64,000 bases of DNA from Halalkalibaculum roseum (GTDB taxonomy: Bacteria > Bacteroidota > Rhodothermia > Balneolales > Balneolaceae). Position numbers and translations under genes: made by a program. The stretch's first letter is position 1. The number at the start of each line of letters is the position of its first letter. This document shows positions 7,637-16,305 of this stretch, in pieces. Below the pieces are notes generated by a model. It did not search any database, was not told where the DNA came from, and saw only the letters and a program-made list of their open reading frames with translations. The stretch spans positions 620,001 through 684,000 of the forward strand of contig NZ_JAALLT010000003.1 in the NCBI RefSeq assembly GCF_011059145.1. The letters run 5' to 3'.

Positions 7637-8989
7637 TCACGAATTATGTGAAATTTCATGAATGCCCTTTTTGTCCACTTTATGAGTTAACATTAGAATG
7701 GGTTCAGGTTTTTCATCGCCAATAGTTACTGCCTGTGAAAAAGATTCAGTCACAGCATCTATAGCTTGTTTGTTGTTCGTAAAACCGGTAGCAATTGTTT
7801 CACCTTTTTTTACAGAATCTCCAATCTTCTTTTTAAGAACAAATCCTGCCGCCGGATCAATAGTATCTTCCTTGACTCTCCTTCCCGCACCCAGTTCAAC
7901 GGATGCCATCCCAATTTCATAAGCATCCATAGCGCTCACGAAGCCATCACGCTTCGCCTTGATGGTGAAATCATGGTCTGCTTTCGGGTATTTACCGGGA
8001 TTATCCATCAATCTGCGATCACCCTCCTGGGCATCCACCAGTTTTTTCCAGGTCTCCATAGCCCGCCCTTTTGTAATGGCCTGTTTGCTCTTTTCAATAC
8101 CTTCCGAAACAGTTGAAGCTTTGCCACCCAGATAGATCATCGTGCCGGCCAATTGGTGAGTCACTGTCATTACATCACCCGGACCCTTGCCATTTAAAGC
8201 ATCAATTGACTCTTCCACTTCCAACCAGTTTCCAATCTTATAACCAAGCGGCTGATTCATATTACTCAGATAGGCAATGGTCTCCTTGCCAAAGCTTTCG
8301 CCGATATTCACCAACGTTTCAGCCAGCTCTTTAGCCTCTTCTATGGTTTTCATAAAGGCACCCGACCCGAATTTTACATCAAGTACCAGTGCATCAATGC
8401 CTTCTGCAAGCTTTTTACTCATGATACTTCCTGCGATCAGTGGAATAGATTCCACAGTGGCGGTAACATCACGAAGGGCATACAGCCGCTTGTCAGCAGG
8501 GGCAATATCTTCAGTAGCACCCGCCATTACCATATGACACTCTTTTAATATGCTGCGATATCTCTCTAGACTGATATCGACCTCAAAACCTGTAATGGAT
8601 TCCAGCTTGTCCAATGTACCACCTGTATGCCCCAGCCCTCGACCTGAAATCATGGGAACCGGAACGCCGCAGCTTGCCACAATCGGGGCGAGGATAAGAG
8701 ATAACTTGTCCCCCACGCCCCCTGTCGAGTGCTTATCCACTTTTTTGCCGGGGATATCGCTCAAATCCAGCACCTTGCCCGAGTGCAGCATCGCACCGGT
8801 CAAGGCAGAAGCTTCGTCATTGTTCAGCCGGTTCAGGTATGCCGCCATCAAGAAAGCGCTCATCTGATAATCGGGCAGCTCATCACGGGTGTACTGTTTC
8901 ACAAGGTATTCAATCTCTTCTTTGGATACTTCCTTGCCTTCTCTCTTTTTACGAATTATGGATACGGGATTAAAGCTCTTTTTCGACAT
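7637..8989 (-). CDS. deoA: Thymidine/pyrimidine-nucleoside phosphorylase
   Basis: This 450-residue enzyme cleaves thymidine or other pyrimidine nucleosides with phosphate, giving the base and (deoxy)ribose-1-phosphate in nucleoside salvage. The family signature SGRGLGHTGGTLDKLE is intact, as are KHSTGGVGDKLSL (phosphate site) and the DVKFGSGAFMKT segment. The C-terminal pyrimidine-nucleoside phosphorylase domain (about 350-440) is present, so the protein is full length. Whether it accepts uridine as well as thymidine cannot be told. It is transcribed divergently from pdxB across an 84-base region and is not linked to deoC or deoB here. Confidence 0.94.
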   Translation of the reverse strand: MSKKSFNPVSIIRKKREGKEVSKEEIEYLVKQYTRDELPDYQMSAFLMAAYLNRLNNDEASALTGAMLHSGKVLDLSDIPGKKVDKHSTGGVGDKLSLILAPIVASCGVPVPMISGRGLGHTGGTLDKLESITGFEVDISLERYRSILKECHMVMAGATEDIAPADKRLYALRDVTATVESIPLIAGSIMSKKLAEGIDALVLDVKFGSGAFMKTIEEAKELAETLVNIGESFGKETIAYLSNMNQPLGYKIGNWLEVEESIDALNGKGPGDVMTVTHQLAGTMIYLGGKASTVSEGIEKSKQAITKGRAMETWKKLVDAQEGDRRLMDNPGKYPKADHDFTIKAKRDGFVSAMDAYEIGMASVELGAGRRVKEDTIDPAAGFVLKKKIGDSVKKGETIATGFTNNKQAIDAVTESFSQAVTIGDEKPEPILMLTHKVDKKGIHEISHNS

Positions 8990-9041
8990 ATAGGCTAATG
9001 AAAAGGATTAAAATTCGATACAAATTGAGGTATATTGGGAG

Positions 9042-9049
9042 CAAATGTA
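9042..9049 (-). promoter_or_regulatory. Candidate -7 element TACATTTG for deoA
   Basis: On the minus strand TACATTTG matches the Bacteroidota consensus TAnnTTTG. It lies about 50 bases upstream of the deoA start. No good TTTG is found at the expected -33 spacing, so confidence is modest. Confidence 0.35.
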
Positions 9050-9073
9050 CAAATGATCTGCCAAAATATTATC

Positions 9074-10195
9074 ATGATTACCGTATTTGCTGATAAGTAC
9101 CTTTATAACATTGAACAACTTCTCCCTGAAAGCTGTAATCTAAAATTATACAACCCTTCACAAGGTATTCCTGAAGACCTGGATAATGCTGATGCACTGC
9201 TTATCCGAACAGTCAACAAAATTGACAGAAACCTCATTGACCGGCTTCCCAAAAGTCTGCAGTTCATAGCCACCGGTTCAGCAGGAACAGACCATGTTGA
9301 CCTTGAGTTATTGAAAAAAAGAGATATTGCATTTGGCGATGCCGCAGGCTGCAACAGTCGTTCCGTTGCCGAATATGTTGTCACATCCCTTTTATTGTGG
9401 ATGGAAGACATCGCGAAAACCCCGAAATCCCTTACTGTCGGTATTATTGGTAAGGGAAATGCAGGAACAGAAGTTGACCGGTTATTAAATAGTCTAGGCG
9501 TAAGCACGATTTGTTATGATCCTCCAAAAGAAAAAAGAGAAGAGAATTTTACTTCAGCAAACCTCGAAGATGTACTCTCGGCTGATGTTCTATCTTTTCA
9601 CACCCCTCTGGAACACCGAGGGGTTTTTGCCACCTATCACTGGCTGGATGAAGACAAACTGGACTCAAATCACTATGACCTTATAATTAACACCTCAAGA
9701 GGGGGAGTAATTGACGAACAGGCATTACTCAAAGCATATATAAAGGGATCTGTAGAAAATTTCATCATCGACGTGTGGGAAAATGAACCCCTCTTTAATG
9801 ACCTCATCGCCGAAAATGCATTCCTAAAAACCCCTCACATCGCCGGATACTCCAGACAGTCAAAATTGCGAGCCACGCAAATGATTGTTGATTCGATGTG
9901 CAAGCACTTTGGACTGGAAGTTCCTGATACCGATTCAAGTTCGAACAATGAGGGCCTTAAACTCACAAATAATTCACTAAAATCGGCACAGCTATCCGAT
10001 GTACTCTGTAAAATTCATCCCATCAGGGAATATGAAAAGAGGTTGAAGCGTCTGATCGGACTCCCTCCTCAAAAGAAAGAGCCCGGTTTTAACACTCTAC
10101 GCTCAGAATTCCCACTAAGAAACGAATACAGATACCTTTCTCTTCCCGATTTTCTGCTTAAAGAGTTTCCTCTGATCCGGAAACTCAGCAGCTGA
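9074..10195 (+). CDS. pdxB: 4-phosphoerythronate dehydrogenase (D-isomer 2-hydroxyacid dehydrogenase family)
   Basis: This protein of about 373 residues fits PdxB, which oxidises 4-phospho-D-erythronate in the DXP-dependent route to pyridoxal phosphate. The N-terminus MITVFADKYL corresponds to the family's 'MKILVDENMP'. The segment FIATGSAGTDHVDLELL is typical of PdxB. The NAD-binding glycine motif is VGIIGKGNAGTEV. The catalytic residues lie in INTSRGGVIDE, FIIDVWENEP and TPHIAGYS. The C-terminal extension after residue 290 corresponds to the PdxB dimerisation region. The start at 9074 was preferred over TTG 9035 because it restores the normal family N-terminus. No other pyridoxine gene is adjacent. 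Confidence 0.85.
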   Translation: MITVFADKYLYNIEQLLPESCNLKLYNPSQGIPEDLDNADALLIRTVNKIDRNLIDRLPKSLQFIATGSAGTDHVDLELLKKRDIAFGDAAGCNSRSVAEYVVTSLLLWMEDIAKTPKSLTVGIIGKGNAGTEVDRLLNSLGVSTICYDPPKEKREENFTSANLEDVLSADVLSFHTPLEHRGVFATYHWLDEDKLDSNHYDLIINTSRGGVIDEQALLKAYIKGSVENFIIDVWENEPLFNDLIAENAFLKTPHIAGYSRQSKLRATQMIVDSMCKHFGLEVPDTDSSSNNEGLKLTNNSLKSAQLSDVLCKIHPIREYEKRLKRLIGLPPQKKEPGFNTLRSEFPLRNEYRYLSLPDFLLKEFPLIRKLSS

Positions 10196-10268
10196 ATCCC
10201 TCTCAAAACTTATATTTTAAGGTAGATTTTAGCATTAAGCTCAATTTCTACAATAATATATAAGACTA

Positions 10269-10300
10269 TTTGCCATAAGCATTGCATTTATATACCTTTG
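10269..10300 (+). promoter_or_regulatory. Bacteroidota-type promoter of the susC-susD operon
   Basis: TTTG at 10269-10272 and TACCTTTG at 10293-10300 are separated by exactly 20 bases. This matches the TTTG-N19-21-TAnnTTTG consensus of the primary sigma factor in Bacteroidota. The next bases are CGCG, and the predicted transcription start is near 10306. The match supports both the phylum assignment and a leader of roughly 185 bases before susC. Confidence 0.8.
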
Positions 10301-10492
10301 CGCGTAGGTATTACTACCTAGATATTATACGCTAGGTATAAAAGGAGTCATAATAAGTAACTGAGGTTATTTTTAAATCCCCGAAGCATCTTGCCCTTCA
10401 CTCACGCGATGGGGGACCTCTATATCTACTTAACTCTTTTCTACGCCCATCTAACCACTTTATCACTAAAACATTAATTAAATGGAGTCATC
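10301..10492 (+). promoter_or_regulatory. Structured 5' leader of susC with TAGGTA palindrome
   Basis: The 297-base gap between pdxB and susC holds no gene. Its 3' two thirds form the leader. Just after the promoter is the palindrome TAGGTA-TTAC-TACCTA (10305-10320), nested in GCGTA/TACGC arms (10303-10331), and a further TAGGTAT copy follows at about 10334-10340. This is a likely operator overlapping the start site. A weaker CCCC..CATC/GATG..GGGG hairpin lies near 10380-10416. GGAGTCATAAT at 10344 is repeated as GGAGTCATCAT at 10484; the second copy carries the GGAG ribosome site 5 bases before the ATG. No known riboswitch was recognised. Confidence 0.5.
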
Positions 10493-13400
10493 ATGTTACA
10501 TAGGATACTAAAATCAGTATTACTGCTGGTGGCGGCCTTTACATTTGGTGCATCGAGCATCATGGCCCAAACCGGTACCATTGAAGGAACAGTCACTGAC
10601 GAGCAGACCGGCGAAGTTCTGCCCGGAGTGAATGTTTTTATTCCCTCTCTAAATAAGGGGGCTGCGACAACCTCGGAAGGTACATATACCATCGAGGATG
10701 TCCCCTATGGTACTTACGAGCTACGATTCAGCTTTGTAGGATACCAGGAATTAACCCAATCAGTAACCGTAGACGAATCAACGGAAACCATAGATGTTTC
10801 GCTGGCATCATCCGAGCGCATGCTTGGTGAGGTTTTTGTAACGGCTTACGGTATTGAGCAAACCGAAAACGAACTGCCTTATTCCGCACAAAAAGTGGAC
10901 GGAGATGTAATTTCCGAAAGCAGAAGCGATAATTTTATGACTTCGCTCAGCGGACGCGTTGCCGGTCTGAAAGTGAATCAGACAAACGGCATGGGCGGTT
11001 CAACAAATATCGTAATGCGCGGTTATAAATCAATTTCCGGTGATAACCAGGTACTTTTCGTCGTTGACGGAGTGCCCTATTCCAACCAGGAATTTAACGA
11101 TGCCGGTGTCGAAGAAGGTTTTGCCGGTTATGACTACGGTAACACTGCCGTTGATATCAATCCCGACAATATTGCATCGGTCAACGTTATGAAAGGCCCT
11201 GCCGCTGCAGCATTATACGGATCACGCGCTTCCAACGGTGCTGTGGTTATTGAAACCAAATCCGGTCAAAAAGGCCAGCGTCAAGTTGACGTAACCGTTA
11301 ACTCAAGTGTCGGTATCAGCCGTGTTGACCCAAATACCTTCGTTGATTACCAAGACAAGTATGGCGGAGGTTACATTCCTGTGTTTTCACAACAGGATGT
11401 TGACGGTGACGGTACGGACGATAATGTTGTACGTCATCAGGATGATGCCTCATTCGGACCGCGTTTTGACCCTAATTTGATGGTTTACCAATGGGATGCT
11501 TTTGTTGAAAGCAGTCCTAATTTCGGTCAGCCGACCCCTTGGGTTCCTGCTGAAAACGGACCGATGAGTTTCTTTGATACGGGTTTCAACACCAAGAATA
11601 GTATCATGATCGACGGCGGTTTTGATAGAGGCCACTATTCTCTTGGTTATAATCAGTCGAACACAACCGGCATACTACCGAACAGTAAGCTTGATAATCA
11701 CAAGCTCAATTTTGCTGCCGGTTATGATGTAAGTGAAAAACTGACGGTGGATGCTTCCATCCAATATACTAAGACGGAAGGCCGGGCGAGACCTTCAACC
11801 GGTTACGGTACCATTTTTAGTGAATTCCGTCAATGGTGGGCAACCAACGTTGATATTGAAAAGCAACGTCAAGCTTATTTCAGAAATCGAAATAACAATA
11901 CATGGAACTGGGCCCCGGGGCAAGCGGGAGACAGTCCCATTTATTGGAATAATCTTTTCTGGGATCGATACGAGAACTATGAAACTGATGAGCGGGATCG
12001 TTATTTCGGTTACGCCGAAGCCCGATATGACGCAGCCGACTGGCTGAGTTTCACCGGTCGAGTGGCTATTGACAGTTATAGTCAAATGATCGAAGAGCGT
12101 CAAAATAAGCAGAGTGTAGGAGTACCAAGCTACACGCAACGACGCCAGAACTTTACGGAATACAATTATGACTTGCTGGCTAATTACAACAAACAGCTTA
12201 CCGAAGCACTCGGTATAAGCGGTGTAGTCGGTATGAATATCCGGCGAAATAAAACTGTAGGAATTACCGCTCAAACAAATGGCGGATTGGTCGTACCGGG
12301 ACTGTATTCCCTGGATAACTCCATTAACCAAATCCAGTATCCCAACGAGACCGATCGGCAGCTTGGCGTAAACGGTTACTTTGCCAGCTTGAATATTAAT
12401 TACAATGACTACCTGAATATTGAGCTTACAGGCAGAAGAGATAAATCTTCCAGCTTGCCGGATGGTGAGAATATCTATTACTATCCTTCAGCTTCAGCCG
12501 GATTCGTATTTAGCGAATTCCTGGATATAGAGTGGCTGGACTTCGGTAAAATTCGCGGTAGCTGGGCTGAGGTAGGTAACACCGCACCACCTTATAGTAT
12601 TGAGGACACCTTTGGGCGTCCTGCAAACTTTGGTAATGCGGCGCTTTACACCCTGCCTACAACCAAGAATAATCCCGACCTGAAACCTGAGCGTACCAAG
12701 AGTTGGGAAGTTGGTTTACAGATGAGCTTCTTCAACGATCGATTCAGATATGATCTCAACTACTATGATCAGAATACACTGAATCAGATTCTCGCTACCG
12801 AGGTATCACGAGCTTCCGGCTACGAAGCTAAGTTCGTGAATGCAGGTAATGTTGAAAACCGAGGTATTGAGCTGACCATCACCGGTCGACCGATAGTTTC
12901 CCAGGATTTTGCCTGGACCACAACGGTTAACTGGAGTAAAAATATCAACAAGGTTAAAGCTCTCGCGCCAGGAATCGATAACTACCAGCTTGCTTCACCA
13001 CAGGGTGACGTCACGATTAGTGCAGCACTGGGCGAGCCATATGGTGCCATTCGAGGTTCCGATTATATCTATCACGAAAACGGAGAACCCATTGTTGATC
13101 CGTCAACCGGATTCTATCAAACAACAAGTACCTCCAATAACATAATCGGTAACATGAATCCCGACTGGACCGGTGGTATTTCAAATCGATTCAACTACCA
13201 GAACTGGTCTTTCAACTTCCTTGTCGATGTGCGATGGGGAGGAGATATATTCTCGCTTGACCAGTACTATGGTCAAGGTACAGGACAGTATCCTGTAACC
13301 GCAGCGATAAATGACAACGGAATGAATGTTCGTGATCCGGTCTCAGACGGCGGTGGTGTAATCCTTGACGGAGTAAGTCCTGACGGATCACCAAATGACG

Positions 13401-13720
13401 TATATGCGCCTGCCAGTAATTACGCTGGTGCATTCGGATGGATCAATAACCCAAGTGCACACTTCATCTATGATGGAAGTTATGTCAAGCTTCGGGAAAT
13501 GGGTCTTACCTATAACCTCCCGCAAAGCGTGATTAACAAGATTGGGGTACTTAGATCCGCTTCTGTTTCAGCAGTAGGGCGCAACTTGTGGATCATCCAC
13601 AAGAACCTGCCGCACGCCGATCCTGAACAGGGAATTGTAGCCGGTAACGTACAAGGTTACCAGGGTGCCGTTCATCCGGCGACGAGAGAATTTACCTTTA
13701 ATCTGAAACTGAGGTTTTAG
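10493..13720 (+). CDS. SusC/RagA-type TonB-dependent outer membrane transporter
   Basis: This 1075-residue protein starts with a signal peptide (LLVAAFTFGASSIMAQ). A carboxypeptidase-regulatory-like beta-sandwich follows at about 25-105 (GTIEGTVTDEQTGEVLPGVNVFIP). The TonB plug comes next (SLSGRVAGLKVNQTNGMGGSTNIVMRG, then NQVLFVVDGVPY). A 22-strand barrel ends in the aromatic outer-membrane signal FNLKLRF. SusC proteins import oligomeric nutrients with TonB energy and form a lidded complex with SusD. The gene is 2 bases from susD and shares one promoter and one terminator with it. No glycoside hydrolase, peptidase or hybrid two-component regulator is beside the pair, so the substrate is unknown. 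Confidence 0.95.
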   Translation: MLHRILKSVLLLVAAFTFGASSIMAQTGTIEGTVTDEQTGEVLPGVNVFIPSLNKGAATTSEGTYTIEDVPYGTYELRFSFVGYQELTQSVTVDESTETIDVSLASSERMLGEVFVTAYGIEQTENELPYSAQKVDGDVISESRSDNFMTSLSGRVAGLKVNQTNGMGGSTNIVMRGYKSISGDNQVLFVVDGVPYSNQEFNDAGVEEGFAGYDYGNTAVDINPDNIASVNVMKGPAAAALYGSRASNGAVVIETKSGQKGQRQVDVTVNSSVGISRVDPNTFVDYQDKYGGGYIPVFSQQDVDGDGTDDNVVRHQDDASFGPRFDPNLMVYQWDAFVESSPNFGQPTPWVPAENGPMSFFDTGFNTKNSIMIDGGFDRGHYSLGYNQSNTTGILPNSKLDNHKLNFAAGYDVSEKLTVDASIQYTKTEGRARPSTGYGTIFSEFRQWWATNVDIEKQRQAYFRNRNNNTWNWAPGQAGDSPIYWNNLFWDRYENYETDERDRYFGYAEARYDAADWLSFTGRVAIDSYSQMIEERQNKQSVGVPSYTQRRQNFTEYNYDLLANYNKQLTEALGISGVVGMNIRRNKTVGITAQTNGGLVVPGLYSLDNSINQIQYPNETDRQLGVNGYFASLNINYNDYLNIELTGRRDKSSSLPDGENIYYYPSASAGFVFSEFLDIEWLDFGKIRGSWAEVGNTAPPYSIEDTFGRPANFGNAALYTLPTTKNNPDLKPERTKSWEVGLQMSFFNDRFRYDLNYYDQNTLNQILATEVSRASGYEAKFVNAGNVENRGIELTITGRPIVSQDFAWTTTVNWSKNINKVKALAPGIDNYQLASPQGDVTISAALGEPYGAIRGSDYIYHENGEPIVDPSTGFYQTTSTSNNIIGNMNPDWTGGISNRFNYQNWSFNFLVDVRWGGDIFSLDQYYGQGTGQYPVTAAINDNGMNVRDPVSDGGGVILDGVSPDGSPNDVYAPASNYAGAFGWINNPSAHFIYDGSYVKLREMGLTYNLPQSVINKIGVLRSASVSAVGRNLWIIHKNLPHADPEQGIVAGNVQGYQGAVHPATREFTFNLKLRF

Positions 13721-13722
13721 AG

Positions 13723-15198
13723 ATGAATACTATGAGAAAGCTTATAATACCACTAGTTTTATTTGCACTGGTATTAGGTTCCTGCGAGGATGAATTGACT
13801 AGCCTCAATAACAATCCTAAGGATCCTTCTGATGTACCAGGAGAAACGCTGTTTTCAAACGCCCAGGTAAGCCTGGGAACGTACCTGAACAGTCCAGATA
13901 TCAACTCAAATATTTTCAAGCTGATATCTCAGTACTGGGCTTCCACTACTTACGCAACGGAGTCCCAGTATGAGTTGACTACACGAGCTATACCATCCAA
14001 TCTTTGGGAAGAACTTTATACAAATGTTCTCAAAGACTTGGATGAAGCCGAAAGACTGATCGAAGAAAATCAGTTCATCGATGATGATGTTAAGGCAAAT
14101 CAACTTGCCACAATAGAAGTGCTCAAAGTGATGACCTACTATGAGCTGGCAACTGTATTCGGTGATATCCCTTATTCAGAGGCGCTTGATCCGGAAAATA
14201 CACAACCGGCTTATGAGGATGATCAGGCCATTTTTCAGGACCTGCTGACTCGACTGAATACTGCTATCGGCAACTTTAATACAGCCGCCGGTGGATTCGG
14301 TTCATCAGATGTCTTTTATGACGGCGATGTAGCTCAGTGGGTGAAATTTGCCAACTCCCTGAAGATGCGTCTTGGCATAACTATTGCTGATGTCAATGCT
14401 TCAGCAGCGCAAACCGCGATTGAAGAAGCATCACCAAATGCTTTCCAAAGCAACGCGGATAATGCCATCATTCCGTTCCAGTCAGCGCCACCGCACACAA
14501 ACCCTCTATGGGAAGCTCTTGTGCAAAGCGGACGTAATGACTATGTACCAGCCAACACGGTGGTAGATACCATGAATGCACTGGACGATCCGCGCCGATC
14601 TATTCACTTTACTCAAATTGAAGGTGAATACGTTGGCGGTATATACGGCACTACGAATGAATATGAAGATTTCTCACACTTCGGATCCGTTATCAAGCAA
14701 CCTGCCTTTGAAGGCATGATCCTTGAATATGCCGAAGTTGAGTTCATTCGCGCTGAAGCCAACCTGAGAGGATGGCTAACCGGTACTCCCGCCCAGGCGC
14801 AGACGCATTACGAAAATGCAGTTCGTGCCGACATGGACTACTGGGGAGTAAGCAGCAGTGAGGCTGATGACTACCTGGCACAGGTTGGAGGACCCGCAGC
14901 GTTCCCTATTACAGGAACCATGGAAGAGCAGATGAATGCCATCGCAACACAGAAGTGGCTCGGACTCTATCTACAGGGACTCCAGGCTTGGACCGAGTGG
15001 AGACGACTCGACTATCCGATCTTCAACGTTCCGCCAGAGCCTCAGGGACTTACCTACGGAGATATTCCGTCCAGGTTCACCTATCCGGTAGATGAGCAAA
15101 ACCTGAACCAAAGCAATTACGAAGCTGCGGCTCAGGCCATTGGCGGTGATGAACTGACAACTCAATTATTCTGGGACGTGAACCCACCATCTAACTAA
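13723..15198 (+). CDS. SusD/RagB-family nutrient-binding lipoprotein
   Basis: This 491-residue protein has a lipoprotein signal with the lipid-attachment cysteine at C21 (LVLGSC). It also carries the usual SusD-like helical repeats, and it most resembles the SusD-like_2 subgroup (NAQVSLGTYLNSP..., LISQYWASTTYATESQYELT). The acidic residues after the lipobox (CEDELTSLNNNP) are typical of surface-exported Bacteroidota lipoproteins. It caps the SusC barrel and binds substrate outside the cell. Translation may start at ATG 13723 or at ATG 13732 with little effect. A strong terminator 25 bases beyond the stop closes the two-gene operon. Confidence 0.93.
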   Translation: MNTMRKLIIPLVLFALVLGSCEDELTSLNNNPKDPSDVPGETLFSNAQVSLGTYLNSPDINSNIFKLISQYWASTTYATESQYELTTRAIPSNLWEELYTNVLKDLDEAERLIEENQFIDDDVKANQLATIEVLKVMTYYELATVFGDIPYSEALDPENTQPAYEDDQAIFQDLLTRLNTAIGNFNTAAGGFGSSDVFYDGDVAQWVKFANSLKMRLGITIADVNASAAQTAIEEASPNAFQSNADNAIIPFQSAPPHTNPLWEALVQSGRNDYVPANTVVDTMNALDDPRRSIHFTQIEGEYVGGIYGTTNEYEDFSHFGSVIKQPAFEGMILEYAEVEFIRAEANLRGWLTGTPAQAQTHYENAVRADMDYWGVSSSEADDYLAQVGGPAAFPITGTMEEQMNAIATQKWLGLYLQGLQAWTEWRRLDYPIFNVPPEPQGLTYGDIPSRFTYPVDEQNLNQSNYEAAAQAIGGDELTTQLFWDVNPPSN

Positions 15199-15222
15199 AA
15201 GTATTATAGTTAGATAACCTCA

Positions 15223-15252
15223 GGGGCCCGATACTCTCGGGCCCCTTTTTTT
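15223..15252 (+). terminator. Rho-independent terminator of susC-susD
   Basis: GGGGCCCGA at 15223-15231 and its exact complement TCGGGCCCC at 15237-15245 form a 9-bp stem with a five-base loop, followed by seven T. It lies 25 bases after the susD stop. Confidence 0.95.
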
Positions 15253-15325
15253 ATTGCCATAGTTTTCCACCGTAGTTTTTTGCCACGGATTTGCACGGAA
15301 TAGAATTTTAAAAATCAAATGAAAT

Positions 15326-15385
15326 GCTGTGTTAAGCGTCCACGCTTGAAATAATAAAGTCTTAAGCGTGGACGCTTAACACAGC
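15326..15385. repeat. REP/BIME-like double palindrome
   Basis: Two arms of 22 bases, 15326-15347 and 15364-15385, are perfect reverse complements around a 16-base A/T-rich loop. Each arm also contains its own palindrome, AAGCGT-CC-ACGCTT on the left and AAGCGT-GG-ACGCTT on the right, so the unit can fold as one long hairpin or as two. It lies between the susD terminator and the tatD stop. No T-tract follows, which argues against a simple terminator. Such paired inverted palindromes are typical of REP elements moved by Y1 (RAYT) transposases, but none is encoded in this window. Confidence 0.8.
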
Positions 15386-15397
15386 TAAAAACCTTTA

Positions 15398-16162
15398 CTA
15401 ATCCACGGCAAATAAATCCAGCGCGGTTTTTGAGGTGCGGGAGGCTACTTCATCTAAAGATTTGTCCATGACTTTCGCCAGTTTTTCGGCGGTGTATTTA
15501 ACAAAAGCCGGTTCATTACGTTTTCCCCGTTTTGGACTCGGGGCAAGATAAGGGGCATCAGTTTCGAGTATCATTTTATCCAAGGGCAGTTCTGCCACAG
15601 ACTTGTCGACACCGGCATTCTTAAAAGTAAGCACACCACCGATGCCCAATAATAACCCAAGGTCAATAGCCCGTCTCCCCTCTTCTACGGTCCCATTGAA
15701 ACAATGCCAGATTCCCTCCAGATTGCCATCCTGTTCCTCCTCAATGATATTCAGCATATCTTCAGTGCTATCACGGTTGTGTAAAATGACCGGTTTTCCT
15801 ACAGATTTGGCTACCGTGCAATGTATAATGAGACTCTCTTTCTGCTCCTTCTTATACTCGTCGCTCCAGTAGTAGTCCAACCCGGTCTCTCCAACAGCTC
15901 GTATATCCTCACGACTGCAGTAGTCAGTCAATTCCTCATCCGTAGTTTGCACACCTTCATTGATTTCGGTTGGATGAATGCCCGCCATTTTATAAAAAGA
16001 TATGGAAGGATGGCTGAGTCTTTCCATCTTGCCCAGCGAATCAAAATTGATTGCAGGCATAATAATCTTGGTAACTCCGGCTTTCGAGGCCCGCTCCAGG
16101 ACCTCATCTAAATCGTCCTCAAACTGTTCCAGGTAGATATGGCAATGGGTATCGACTAGCAT
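15398..16162 (-). CDS. tatD: TatD-family metal-dependent hydrolase (DNase)
   Basis: This is a 254-residue TIM-barrel hydrolase. The metal ligands are visible: DTHCHIY at the N-terminus, E in AVGETGLDYYW, H in VILHNRD, WHCFNG, and the final D in ILETDAPYLAP. TatD proteins are 3'-5' exonucleases and general metal-dependent hydrolases linked to DNA repair and turnover. The length is normal. The last codons (for FAVD) and the stop overlap a TTTGCC(G/A)TGGATT word that also occurs, inverted, at about 15277-15290 on the other side of the double palindrome. The extreme C-terminus may therefore derive from repeat DNA. Confidence 0.93.
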   Translation of the reverse strand: MLVDTHCHIYLEQFEDDLDEVLERASKAGVTKIIMPAINFDSLGKMERLSHPSISFYKMAGIHPTEINEGVQTTDEELTDYCSREDIRAVGETGLDYYWSDEYKKEQKESLIIHCTVAKSVGKPVILHNRDSTEDMLNIIEEEQDGNLEGIWHCFNGTVEEGRRAIDLGLLLGIGGVLTFKNAGVDKSVAELPLDKMILETDAPYLAPSPKRGKRNEPAFVKYTAEKLAKVMDKSLDEVASRTSKTALDLFAVD

Positions 16163-16305
16163 GATATTTATTATTTAGAAACTAAATTCTCAGACAGGAA
16201 ATATTTCATGGAATTAACCGGCAGCAAACTGCAATTGACAAACAGATCCTAACTGAGAGATCCGAATTTTAGAACCATTGAGTTTCGTATTTCAGAAACT
16301 GTTAA

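Noticed and set aside
10196-10268. Additional small gene between pdxB and the susC promoter
   Set aside because: No frame with plausible start and coding bias was found; the stretch is AT-rich and probably untranslated.
11795-12331. A 178-codon minus-strand frame inside susC
   Set aside because: It is antisense to a well-defined barrel region and has no start context or family resemblance.
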